Shown one piece after another: positions 1 through 7,954 of a stretch of 58,177 nt of DNA. The DNA lies in the NCBI GenBank assembly GCA_964610175.1, contig CAZSVE010000008.1:1-58177 (forward strand), given 5' to 3'. The notes under the pieces are model-generated. The model made no database searches. It was not told where the DNA came from and saw only the letters and a list, made by a program, of their open reading frames with translations. The position numbers were made by a program, and so were the translations under genes. The stretch is from CAZSVE01 sp964610175 (lineage in GTDB: Bacteria; Pseudomonadota; Gammaproteobacteria; HK1). Position 1 is the stretch's first letter, and the number at the start of each line of letters is the position of its first letter.

Positions 1-120
1 TGCCCTTGGCAATTTGCCTGTCCCAAAATCTACCCACGAGTTCTTTTGAGGAGGCTTTTTGATGTATTTTTGTCGGGTTACGCTGCGCTAACCCCGACCT
101 ACGGGAGCCTGAATCTTGCG

Positions 121-545
121 GGGAGTTTCCCGGATCTTCGGCGTACTGTACCGGATCTTCGAGAAGGTTTCCCAAGCCTTCCGAAAGGTTCCCCATGTCG
201 TCGGAAAGGTTTCTCGATCTTTTGGAAAGGTCTACCGAATCTCCGCAAAGATTTCCGAGGCTTCCGGCGAGCTTTCCCCATATCCCGGAAATATTCCTCG
301 AACCTCCAGAAAGCTTGCCCCGATCTTCGGCGAGGTTTCCCGGACCTTCGGAAAGGTTGCTTCGATTCGATAGGTGTTCCTCGATCCTTCGGAAAGCTCC
401 CTCGAAATCTCGGAAAGGTTTTCCGCGTTGTCGGAAAGCCTCCCAAGACCTCCGGCAACCTTTCCCGAACCATTGGAAAGATTGCCAGAGGTTTCGGGGA
501 TGTTTCTTGCACCTTCGAAGGGGTTTCTCAGAACCCCGGAGATTC
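121..545. repeat. 21-bp degenerate tandem array (about 20 units)
   Basis: About 20 head-to-tail units of roughly 21 bp with a core like GGAAAGGTTTCCCGATCTTCC. Most spacings are exactly 21; one unit is 22 and one about 19. Because the period is a multiple of three and the unit lacks stops, several reading frames on both strands stay open, giving Arg/Lys/Phe/Pro-rich conceptual heptapeptides. No frame has a convincing ribosome binding site, and the frame changes where a unit is 19 or 22 bp, so I treat the array as noncoding. Unit junctions are partly palindromic (TTCCGGAA-like). It lies just beyond the 3' end of the small acidic protein gene. Confidence 0.75.
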
Positions 546-929
546 TTCCACAATGGTCGGATCGGGTATTTCTTTTTCACTATTTTCTTTATATCTTTCA
601 GGTTCACTGTTTATTTGTTCAAACTGTTTGCGGTGCTTTTCTCTGAATTGATCGTTGGCTTCTTCTTTGAGGAAGTTTTCTCTGAATTGATCGTTGTCTT
701 CCTTCTCCGGATTATGTGGTGCATGTAGTTGGTCTGAACGCTCCAAGCTTTCCAAGCACTTCTTCAAGCACTTCTTAAGGTCATCATATTCCTGCTTATG
801 TTTATCATCGGAGCTTGCTTCAAGCACTTCTTCAAGCACTTCTTCAAGCACTTCTTCAAGCACTTCTTCAAGATGTTCGCGAATCTGCTTTACGTCCTCG
901 TTGCCGTTTTCTTTATCGTTATTTGACAT
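528..929 (-). CDS. Small acidic coiled-coil protein built from nucleotide repeats
   Basis: A 133-residue, highly charged protein of no family I recognise. GGAG lies about 11 nt upstream of the ATG. Residues ~19-37 are four copies of EEVL, encoded by a 12-bp tandem repeat at ~820-874. Residues ~52-60 read KKCLKKCL, which is the same 12-mer translated in a different frame. A second pair of direct repeats (~639-665 and ~678-704, 39 bp apart) encodes NDQFREN and NDQFREK. The N-terminal half should be helical. There is no signal peptide or membrane segment. Its 3' end meets the 21-bp array. It may be a young gene assembled by repeat expansion; function unknown. Confidence 0.55.
   Translation of the reverse strand: MSNNDKENGNEDVKQIREHLEEVLEEVLEEVLEEVLEASSDDKHKQEYDDLKKCLKKCLESLERSDQLHAPHNPEKEDNDQFRENFLKEEANDQFREKHRKQFEQINSEPERYKENSEKEIPDPTIVEESPGF
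820..874. repeat. 12-bp tandem repeat inside the acidic protein gene
   Basis: CTTCTTCAAGCA is repeated about 4.5 times (plus strand). A further ~2 copies at ~752-778 encode a different heptad-like peptide because they sit in another frame relative to the gene. Confidence 0.85.
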
Positions 930-1011
930 TAGTAATCATTCTCCATGGTTTAATTGAGACGATTCTCATTAGCAGAGTTGTGAAAAATACGACTTTTTTA
1001 TCGTCTACGAC

Positions 1012-1215
1012 TTACCCTTTCGCGGCGATCCGCTGGAAGGTCGATTCGGAGATATTGGCTCGAATCGAGGCGTGTTCGACGGTCATGCCGACCGGATTGC
1101 CGATATCCTCCAAATCGATGTAGAGGTTTTCGTTGATCTCCCGAGTTTCCGAAACGGGATTCGCCGAGAACTCCGGATGCGCCGTATCGGTGTCTTCGAA
1201 ATATTCGATCCTCAT
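1012..1215 (-). CDS. DUF2283 family small protein
   Basis: A 67-residue protein with the DUF2283 pattern: MRIEYFEDTD at the start, SETREINENLYIDL in the middle, and GNPVGMTVEHAS where the family has a Gly-x-x-x-Gly-hydrophobic-Glu ending. The usual 'TDxAYIxLS' segment is altered to TAHPEFSA. The C-terminal ~15 residues (RANISESTF and following) do not look like the family. DUF2283 genes are often the second member of small toxin-antitoxin-like pairs, but no DUF4258-type partner is adjacent here. The ATG overlaps the stop of the upstream acyl-CoA ligase (ATGA), so the two are probably translationally coupled. Confidence 0.7.
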   Translation of the reverse strand: MRIEYFEDTDTAHPEFSANPVSETREINENLYIDLEDIGNPVGMTVEHASIRANISESTFQRIAAKG

Positions 1216-2768
1216 GGTTTATGATGCCCCTTCTTCAGATACTCCTCCCGCATCACCCGCTTCAGGGTCTTTCCGGCCACATTGCGCGGGAAGTCGTCCA
1301 TCAGTACCACATCGCGCACCCGCTGGAATTTGGCGCCGACGTTTTGATTGATCCAGGCGGCAAGGTCGGTGGGGTCGATGGCACCGGGTTCTTTCAGGAT
1401 GACGGCGGCAACGGGCGCCTCGCCCCATTTGTCATCGGGCACGCCGAATACGGCCACTTCCTTGACCTTGGGGTGATGCACCACCACCTCTTCGATATCC
1501 CGAGGGAATACATTGACGCCGCCGGAGATGATCATGTCCTTTTGACGATCCACCAGGTACAAGAAGCCATCTTCGTCTACATAGCCCATGTCGCCGGTGT
1601 GCAGCCATCCATCGACGATGGCCTTGTCGGTGAGGTCCGGTCGTCGGTAATAGCCCTGCATGATGGCTGGCCCCCGTCCGGTGATTTCGCCCACCTCCCC
1701 CACGGGGACCTCCCGGCGATTCTTGTCCACGATGCGCATCTCGAAGAACGAAGGGGGAACGCCCACGGAATTGGGCTTTTTCTCGTAGTCGGTCTTGTCG
1801 AGGATGGTCCAGAATCCCTCGGTGAGGCCATAGAGCTCATAAAATCTTCCCGGCAACAATTCATCGATCTTTTCCTTATGCTCCAGGAATAACGGTGCCC
1901 CCAGGGACATGAGCATCTCCAGGGAGCCGACGTTTTCCCGTGTGAAATCGGGATGGTTCAGGAGGGCGATGATCTGGGAGGGCACCAGCATGATATGGGT
2001 GACCTTCTCGGCGGCGATGGTCCGAATGAAGGTGTCGGGATCGAAGGCGGGCATGAGCACGTAGGTGCAGCCTTGCCCCCATGCCGGCATCAGGGTGACG
2101 AAAGAGCCGTTGAAGACGATGGAACCCGCGTGCATGATGACGCTTTCCGGGGTCATGCGCCATACCGATGCAAATAGCGCCGCATACATGGAACGCACGA
2201 AATGGCTGTGCACGATGCCCTTGGGGTCTCCGGTGGTGCCGCTGCTGTAACAGATATTGAAGATGTCATCCATTCGGATCCCCGCATCGGGCAGGGCGTC
2301 GTCGGAGGCATCGGCGGTGAAGTCGGCGTAGCTGCGAAATCCGTCCGGCGCGCTCGTGCCGGTTGCAGGCCCCGTGAGAATATAGTGATGGGGCAAAATA
2401 TCGGGCAGCTCTGGCTTGATTTCATCCAGGGTGGGCGCGAAATCCGCGTTGGCAAATACCATCTCGGTGTGGGAATCGTGGAGCAACCGGGAGAGCGCGG
2501 GGGCGTTCAAGAGGGGACTTAACGGGACTACCACGACGCCGGTTTTGGCGGCGGCCCAATACAGCTCCAACAGCTCTACGCAATTGGGGAGAACCGTTGC
2601 CATATGTTTACCCTTCTCGATCCCATTGGCGCGGAGGGCATTGGCCAGGCGATTTACGTTGCGGTCGAGCGTAGCAAAATCGATGCGTTGTTCCTCGAAT
2701 ACGAGGGCCGTGTGTCGTGGCCGGTAGCGGGCATGTCGGGATAATAGATGACTAATGGTGATATTCAT
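1212..2768 (-). CDS. Acyl-CoA synthetase (AMP-forming), class I adenylate-forming ligase
   Basis: About 518 residues from MNITISHLL. It would activate a carboxylic acid, probably a fatty acid, to the acyl-AMP and then the CoA thioester. The phosphate-binding motif YSSGTTGDPKG is at ~174-184, YGLTEG follows mid-protein, GWLHTGDMG (adenine-binding Asp) comes later, and the C-terminal domain carries DRQKDMIISGG and the catalytic-Lys region NVAGKTLKR. I chose the ATG at 2768 over one ten codons upstream because the family alignment begins there. Chain-length specificity cannot be read from sequence; it resembles the FadD-like/fatty-acyl-CoA synthase group. The gene overlaps the small DUF2283 gene by 4 nt. 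Confidence 0.88.
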   Translation of the reverse strand: MNITISHLLSRHARYRPRHTALVFEEQRIDFATLDRNVNRLANALRANGIEKGKHMATVLPNCVELLELYWAAAKTGVVVVPLSPLLNAPALSRLLHDSHTEMVFANADFAPTLDEIKPELPDILPHHYILTGPATGTSAPDGFRSYADFTADASDDALPDAGIRMDDIFNICYSSGTTGDPKGIVHSHFVRSMYAALFASVWRMTPESVIMHAGSIVFNGSFVTLMPAWGQGCTYVLMPAFDPDTFIRTIAAEKVTHIMLVPSQIIALLNHPDFTRENVGSLEMLMSLGAPLFLEHKEKIDELLPGRFYELYGLTEGFWTILDKTDYEKKPNSVGVPPSFFEMRIVDKNRREVPVGEVGEITGRGPAIMQGYYRRPDLTDKAIVDGWLHTGDMGYVDEDGFLYLVDRQKDMIISGGVNVFPRDIEEVVVHHPKVKEVAVFGVPDDKWGEAPVAAVILKEPGAIDPTDLAAWINQNVGAKFQRVRDVVLMDDFPRNVAGKTLKRVMREEYLKKGHHKP

Positions 2769-3211
2769 TTTGTTGTTCCTTGCTTTTCGATGAACCACTC
2801 ACTCTTGTGCCGCATTCCATCTCGATTCTTTGTCGCGATTTTTCCGTTTCGACTACCTCTTCCTTGGATTCCTTATCTTGGTCGCTTTTCGATCAAGCAC
2901 TCGGCATGTGACAAAACGGATATCGATGGGCATCATCCAAAAACAGACATCCGCACTTCTTGTAGTGTCATTTCCTGGAGAAGCTTCGCCTCAATGAAAA
3001 TCAATGGGTGGTTGCCGAAGGTTGTTGAGTGGGGTATTTGTGATGAGGGTAATTGCTAGTGGAGATGTATTCCAGCGCCTTGTCGCGCTGGATAATGCCA
3101 TCCGTATCATCCGTTTGTTGGCAGATTTTCAATCGGATAATGACCGAGATTACGAAGTAGCATGGCGTGTCGTTCTGGTACAACCGTATCAAGTGGCGTT
3201 TCCCGGCTCTT
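2769..3211. other. Intergenic, no gene recognised
   Basis: Open frames here are short, lack ribosome binding sites and resemble no family. Contains no copy of the dispersed elements seen elsewhere in the window. Confidence 0.5.
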
Positions 3212-4429
3212 CTATCGGTGGATATCGGCTCCCCGTGCACGTTCCAACTCATTCGATTTATCTGTCGATTGTTCCATCCGCTTTCCGTATTCATCGTTTA
3301 TCTTTCTCAACGCCTCCATCATCTCCAGATTCCGCTCGAATAGAACGTCATGTTCGGCCAGTTGTCGTTCAAGCCCATCTATTTCCTTGGCAACTTTCAG
3401 CAGGATATTTTGTGATATTTCGTTTTCTCTTGATGCATCGAAGAAGATCATGATTGCCACAGAGATACTCAAAGCCGTAAGAGCAGCAACGATCAGGTTT
3501 ATAACAAAGTTTCGTTTCGAAAATTTCTCTGTGATATCGCTACTCGATTTTATCTCAGCTGAAATTTCCGTTTGTGTTTCATTGACCTGAACGGCAAATT
3601 CTATATTCTTTTCCGATAATTCAATCAGCCTATCGAGACGTTTTGCGAGTTCGTTGAACGGTTCGCGTCTTTTTTCTTCTCTTCTTCTCTCTATCCCTGC
3701 CAAATCTATAGACTCGATTTTTTCTAGTTCAGGAAGTTCTATTTTAGGGAGATCTATCCTTGCCGCACGATTAATCCGATCAATGCTTTCCATTAGACTT
3801 CCAAGCTTACCACTAGCGAGAGGCGTTACCGGTGCCGCAAGTTTCCCTATCTCCATGGCCTTGCCAAGAGAGCTTCCCAAAGAAAGCGTGTTTCCGATTT
3901 TGTCAGATAATCCTGCCGAGAAGCCTGATCCAAATAATCTCACCGCTAGGTTATTTTGTTTTTCCATGAGACTTTTCGCATACCTCCCGGAAAGAGAAGA
4001 AAATAACTTGCCCTGCTCCTCTTCTTCAATAACAGATAGCCTATGAAGGTACTCCATGTAGCTTTCTTCTTCATTCTTGGGATATAAAATAGCGTCATCC
4101 TTTTTATAAAGGTAATCATTATGCCCTACAAAAATCCGCGCGATTTCATCAAGTTCCGACGAAGTCAGTTGTTTTACATCATCCTGTGAAAGGATCGGAG
4201 CCTTCGGTTTACGCTGTCTGTCTATCAGGGCATTTTCTGGGTAACAAACAAAAATAGCCAAATTGCGTATATATTGTTCCGGGTCACACTCTTTTACCGA
4301 ACGATTTAATTGTTTCTCCAATGCCAAAAGATCCTTAATCTGCATATGGACAACATAAAGCACACCAATCCCTGTATCCAAACGACCGTAATATTCCTGT
4401 CTTTGTTTCATACCCAATTTCAATGCCAT
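3212..4429 (-). CDS. Hypothetical membrane protein with C-terminal TM helix and coiled coil
   Basis: 405 residues; family not recognised. A soluble N-terminal half (~1-190) is followed by a Gly/Ser/Ala-rich stretch (~168-205) and a charged helical region (~220-300). One clear membrane helix lies at ~307-330 (NFVINLIVAALTALSISVAIMIFF is its core, shown here only to locate it by eye: NFVINLIV...SVAIMIFF). A ~70-residue coiled coil (EIDGLERQLAEHD region) follows. No signal peptide. The arrangement would anchor a cytosolic N-terminal domain to the inner membrane. It stands alone, 209 bp downstream of lpxH on the same strand. AT-richer than its neighbours, consistent with an accessory gene. An abortive-infection-type role is possible but not supported by any motif. 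Confidence 0.65.
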   Translation of the reverse strand: MALKLGMKQRQEYYGRLDTGIGVLYVVHMQIKDLLALEKQLNRSVKECDPEQYIRNLAIFVCYPENALIDRQRKPKAPILSQDDVKQLTSSELDEIARIFVGHNDYLYKKDDAILYPKNEEESYMEYLHRLSVIEEEEQGKLFSSLSGRYAKSLMEKQNNLAVRLFGSGFSAGLSDKIGNTLSLGSSLGKAMEIGKLAAPVTPLASGKLGSLMESIDRINRAARIDLPKIELPELEKIESIDLAGIERRREEKRREPFNELAKRLDRLIELSEKNIEFAVQVNETQTEISAEIKSSSDITEKFSKRNFVINLIVAALTALSISVAIMIFFDASRENEISQNILLKVAKEIDGLERQLAEHDVLFERNLEMMEALRKINDEYGKRMEQSTDKSNELERARGADIHR

Positions 4430-4638
4430 TTATACTTTTTCGTCTCCTGGTTGTAAGAATGTTTGGATTTACGCCGGGATTTCATAATGTGGCTCAGTGC
4501 CGAAATTTCAGTTTCCGGATTACTATTACCCAGCTCTTTCATGACTTCAAATTCTTGTGGCGGCATGTACTCAAGCTTCATGCCTTTCACAATCTCAATA
4601 AGTGGGAAGTAAACGAAATACTGGAAGAGACCGAGACG

Positions 4639-5361
4639 CTATACCGTAACGAGTTGGAAACCATCCTTTTCCCAAACCAGGACGCTGTTATTGTCTCTTT
4701 CGTACCAATCACCCAGCACGATCCGGGTTGCGGTGTCACCCCGTAGCGAGTTCCGATGGATTGCTGAACGATGGGTATGTCCATGGATGAGATATCGCAC
4801 GCCGTAAGTCACCATCATTCGCTCCACGGCGCGGTTGTCCACGTCCAGGATGTGCGCGGGTTTATTTCGCACCGCGACCCGCGACGCGCTTCGAATGGAT
4901 GCCACCTTCTCGAGGCGCTGTTTCATGGAAAGGGCGAGGAAGATACGCTGGTACAAAGCGTTACGGGTCTGTTTTCGGTATTTTTGATAGCTTGTATCCA
5001 AGGTGCACAAGGTATCTCCATGGGTGATGAGTACGCGCCTGCCATACAAATCGATGATGCCAGGGTCCGGTAATAGTCGACAACCGGTTCTTTTCTGGAA
5101 TGTTTTTCCGAGCAGAAAATCATGGTTCCCCGGCAATATGCCGATGGACACCCCCCTTTGCGTCATGTTGCGCAGCGCATCCACGACCGGGAGGTGTGGG
5201 TAGCGCGCATCATCGTCTCCCAGCCAGAGGTCGAATAGATCTCCCAGGATATACAGGGTATCGCTATCGTGAATACCGTGGCCCAGGAAGGATAGGAAGG
5301 TATCTACGATCCCTTGTCGCGTTTCGCTGAGATGAACGTCGGAGAGGAAAAAGGTAGCCAT
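4639..5361 (-). CDS. lpxH: UDP-2,3-diacylglucosamine diphosphatase LpxH
   Basis: 240 residues, the usual LpxH length. Hydrolyses UDP-2,3-diacylglucosamine to lipid X and UMP at the inner membrane, the fourth step of lipid A synthesis. The calcineurin-like metallophosphatase signatures are complete: SDVHL (D8, H10), GDLFDLW (D41), GNHD (N79, H80), HGD (H114) and HGHTH (193-197). ppiB lies upstream on the same strand, a neighbour pair common in gammaproteobacteria, here separated by 418 bp containing a copy of element A. The gene implies a lipopolysaccharide-bearing outer membrane. Confidence 0.95.
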   Translation of the reverse strand: MATFFLSDVHLSETRQGIVDTFLSFLGHGIHDSDTLYILGDLFDLWLGDDDARYPHLPVVDALRNMTQRGVSIGILPGNHDFLLGKTFQKRTGCRLLPDPGIIDLYGRRVLITHGDTLCTLDTSYQKYRKQTRNALYQRIFLALSMKQRLEKVASIRSASRVAVRNKPAHILDVDNRAVERMMVTYGVRYLIHGHTHRSAIHRNSLRGDTATRIVLGDWYERDNNSVLVWEKDGFQLVTV

Positions 5362-5622
5362 GTTCCATGGGTGACTTTGGCTGGGGATTGTTGGTAACGA
5401 TCCGTGTCATTGGCGAGGAGAAACGAGGCGCGGATGGCATCGAGAATTTCCATCGACGAGGAGGACTTGTCCTGGTTCACGATATTCAGGGCACTCGAAC
5501 GGAGCGATTGCGGCGTCGAGTCACGGCTTTGGACGACAACACCCGATTGCTGCTGTGCCATCGATGGAGGATGGTTGCCACCCAAAACCGGTTGTCCATT
5601 ATTTTGGTTTATTTCCCGATCA

Positions 5623-5729
5623 TTTGTTTATTTCCCGCTCTGCTTCGCGAATGAGTCGGTTTTTACGAAGCGCCGATTTTGCCTTACCAAACACATGAAT
5701 CATGCCTTGTCGGTCCAAGGCGAAGCTTG
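5623..5729 (-). repeat. Dispersed element A, copy 1
   Basis: Copy of the ~115-bp element described in the findings. Read on the minus strand it starts near the GCGAAGCTTC palindrome and ends in GGGAAATAAACAAA, pointing toward lpxH, whose start lies 260 bp further on. Confidence 0.8.
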
Positions 5730-5779
5730 ACTCGTCGATTGGTCGTGTTGCTCGGGTCATGCCCATCGAGACGCATGGA

Positions 5780-6295
5780 TCACGCGATAATCTCCGCTTT
5801 TTCGAGGATTACATCGTCTTTGGGAACGTCGTCGTATCCCCTGGAACTACCCGTGGAAACCTTGTTTATCGCCTGGGATACCGATTCTCCGTCCACGATC
5901 TTCCCGAATACACAATATCCCCAACCGGATTCGGAAGGAGATTTGTAGTCCAGAAAATCGTTGTTGTTGGCATTGATGAAGAATTGGGACGTTGCCGAAT
6001 GTGGGTCCGAGGTCCTGGCCATTGCAATGGTCCCGGTCTCGTTCCGCAGACCATTGTCCGCCTCATTCCGTATGGCACCGAAGGTCTCTTTCTCTGTCAA
6101 GCCCGGTTTGAAGCCGCCCCCCTGGTTCATGAAGTCGGCGATTACCCGGTGGAAGATGGTGCCATCATAAAAGCCGTCCTTGACATAGCGCAGAAAATTG
6201 GCGACGGTCTTCGGTGCCTTTTCGGCATTAAGCGAAATAGTCATATCACCGAGGGTAGTTTTCAGGCGAACCTTGGGATTCTTGGTGTCTTGCAT
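5780..6295 (-). CDS. ppiB: Cytoplasmic cyclophilin-type peptidyl-prolyl isomerase
   Basis: 171 residues without signal peptide, typical of PpiB. Catalyses cis-trans isomerisation of Xaa-Pro bonds during folding. Cyclophilin motifs present: FHRVIADFMNQGG (catalytic Arg and the FMNQGG loop), GTIAMARTSDPHSATSQFFIN, and GYCVFGKIVDG. A paralogue with a signal peptide lies immediately upstream; the two are about half identical by eye, so a duplication with different destinations is likely. Confidence 0.95.
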   Translation of the reverse strand: MQDTKNPKVRLKTTLGDMTISLNAEKAPKTVANFLRYVKDGFYDGTIFHRVIADFMNQGGGFKPGLTEKETFGAIRNEADNGLRNETGTIAMARTSDPHSATSQFFINANNNDFLDYKSPSESGWGYCVFGKIVDGESVSQAINKVSTGSSRGYDDVPKDDVILEKAEIIA

Positions 6296-6327
6296 GAGTT
6301 TTTATCTCTGTTTTCAAGTTTGAACAT

Positions 6328-6411
6328 GTTAGCGCTTCGCGCCAAGACCGAAAGGGATGGGGTCCGGTTCACGCACCGAACCCATCAGGATCTTTATTTT
6401 TCCGATAGCTG
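6328..6411 (+). repeat. Dispersed element B, copy 1
   Basis: Begins with TTAGCGCTTCGCGCCAAGAC (hairpin GGCGC/GCGCC type), continues with a GGGTCCGGT...ACCGAACCC hairpin around ACGC, and ends with TTTATTTTTCCGATA. Lies between ppiA and ppiB. Confidence 0.75.
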
Positions 6412-6496
6412 TACGAAAAACCCATATCCGCTTCGCCATGAGGCGCGATATGAGTCTTTTAGTCACCGTGGGAATTCGGCTGGAACGGTTTACCCA

Positions 6497-6519
6497 GGTA
6501 AAAAACATGATTTTTTACC
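6497..6519. repeat. Perfect hairpin of the GGTAAAAAA/TTTTTTACC type
   Basis: A 9-bp perfect stem with a 5-nt loop; the right arm continues as ACCCTG. Same hairpin type as at 12483-12527. Sits just downstream of ppiA, so it could terminate that transcript, but the same sequence class recurs elsewhere. Confidence 0.6.
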
Positions 6520-6597
6520 ACCCTGTCAGGCATACCAGTTTGGGCCGATGGTTTTCATGACCCAAGGGATCGAACCCTATTCGCGGCCATGTAAAGA

Positions 6598-7176
6598 TCA
6601 CTCCTCTCGTATTGCAGTAGTAATGATAACCGATTGCCGAGGAGCATCCTTGGAAAACGGCCCATCGGGCCCCGTTGGGAGCCGACGAATGGTATCGACG
6701 ACTTCCATTCCCGCGACCACCCGACCGAAAACCGCATATCCCCAACCCTTTCGTGTCGGCTCTTTGTAGTCGAGGAACTCGTTATCGACCACGTTGATGA
6801 AGAACTGGGCCGTTGCCGAGTGGGGATCCGGTGTGCGCGCCATGGCGATGGTGCCGCGATCATTATCGAGGCCATTATCGGCCTCATTGGGAATGGGACC
6901 CAGGGTCGGTTTTTCCACATGATTTACCGTAAAACCACCGCCCTGAATCATGAAGTTCTCGATGACGCGATGGAATATCGTGCCATCATAATGGCCACTT
7001 TCCACATAGCGTAAAAAATTTTCCACTGTTTTCGGTGCCTTTTGGGCATCGAGGGCCAGCACGATATCACCATGGTCGGTAGACAGGCGGACTTTTGGTT
7101 GATCGCCGGCCATGGCCGCGCCGACGACGTGCCATAGAATCAAGGCGGCAACCAAGGAAAGAATGTTTTTCAACAT
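6598..7176 (-). CDS. ppiA: Periplasmic cyclophilin-type peptidyl-prolyl isomerase
   Basis: 192 residues. The N-terminus MLKNILSLVAALILWHVVGA ending at AMAG is a Sec signal peptide with cleavage near residue 23, so it acts in the periplasm. Core motifs: FHRVIENFMIQGG, GTIAMARTPDPHSATAQFFIN, GYAVFGRVVAG. It probably assists folding of secreted and outer-membrane proteins. It shares block-by-block similarity with the cytoplasmic paralogue just downstream. About 300 bp with element B and a hairpin separate them, so they need not be co-transcribed. Confidence 0.93.
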   Translation of the reverse strand: MLKNILSLVAALILWHVVGAAMAGDQPKVRLSTDHGDIVLALDAQKAPKTVENFLRYVESGHYDGTIFHRVIENFMIQGGGFTVNHVEKPTLGPIPNEADNGLDNDRGTIAMARTPDPHSATAQFFINVVDNEFLDYKEPTRKGWGYAVFGRVVAGMEVVDTIRRLPTGPDGPFSKDAPRQSVIITTAIREE

Positions 7177-7200
7177 CGATGGTATTCCTCGAAAAACGAT

Positions 7201-7315
7201 CTAGCGAAGCTTTGCCTCGAATCGACAAAGCATGATTGAGGGTTGATGAGGCGAAATTGGTATCTTGCAAAACTTGATCCAATCGTGAAGCAGAGCGGGA
7301 AATAAACAAAGTATT
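7201..7315 (+). repeat. Dispersed element A, copy 2
   Basis: Starts CTAGCGAAGCTTTGCCTCGAA and ends GGGAAATAAACAAAGTATT. It lies directly upstream of ppiA but in the orientation opposite to most copies, and faces copy 3 head to head. Confidence 0.85.
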
Positions 7316-7380
7316 GGAAATGGTTTCGATACACCCGACCCGTCAGTCGTTCAGGGCCTTTCCTTCGATAATCGCTTAGC

Positions 7381-7488
7381 CTGTTTATTCCCTGATCGGC
7401 TTCGCAGATGAGTCGAGTCTTACAAGAGGTCAATTTTGCTCTACGAATACCAAGTTACGCTTCATCGGTTCGAAGCGAAGCTTCGCGA
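7381..7488 (-). repeat. Dispersed element A, copy 3
   Basis: Minus-orientation copy ending TTCGCTTCGAACC...; inverted relative to copy 2 with ~65 bp between them. Confidence 0.75.
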
Positions 7489-7954
7489 ATCATTGTGGGG
7501 ATATTCATCCCCAAGTCCAGGAATGGCAACAAACCGCTGAAGCAAGTCTTGGTCTTCCTTAGCGCTCCCTCGCGGCTTTCGTCGAAAATCACCTTGGATT
7601 TCGTATATTAGGGATTTCCATGACTTTGCTCATGATAAGGGTTTTATCTGCCGGTAGAAAGCCACTATCACTTGCCGCTGGAAAGCTACATCGAACCGTC
7701 GAAACCATCATTCATGAAAAGCGCTACCTGGCGGACAACGCAAATCTTGGCATATCTTCGACAATCAAGCGAAAAGCAATCCATATGGCTTTAGAATCTG
7801 CCATATGATTAAAATCACTTCGTCCTCGATCCGCTTTACCCCAGGTCCCACGACCCAGGTTCCGTGACCCAGGTTCCGTGGCCCAGGGCCCACCAGTCTT
7901 TGCGACGAGATCGGATTCTCCAAAACCATAACTCGGGACAACCAAAAACTTCAC
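7489..7954. other. Intergenic before rluB, no gene recognised
   Basis: A short plus-strand open frame at 7620-7808 lacks a ribosome binding site and family resemblance. The only structure seen is the 14-bp repeat at 7840-7894. Confidence 0.45.
7840..7894. repeat. 14-bp tandem repeat, about four units
   Basis: Units resemble CCCAGGTTCCGTGA; the middle two are nearly identical and the outer two are diverged. Ends ~60 bp upstream of rluB. Confidence 0.75.

Noticed and set aside
46..728. Several overlapping plus-strand open frames of up to 201 codons
   Set aside because: They are a by-product of the stop-poor 21-bp array and the antisense of the acidic repeat gene; no ribosome binding site or family resemblance.
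5304..5585. Minus-strand 93-codon frame overlapping the start of lpxH
   Set aside because: No family match, overlaps the well-supported lpxH start, composition like noncoding DNA.
5702..6769. 355-codon plus-strand open frame
   Set aside because: Antisense to ppiB and to the element B region; the minus-strand cyclophilin is certain.
7620..7808. 62-codon frame upstream of rluB
   Set aside because: No ribosome binding site, no recognisable motif.
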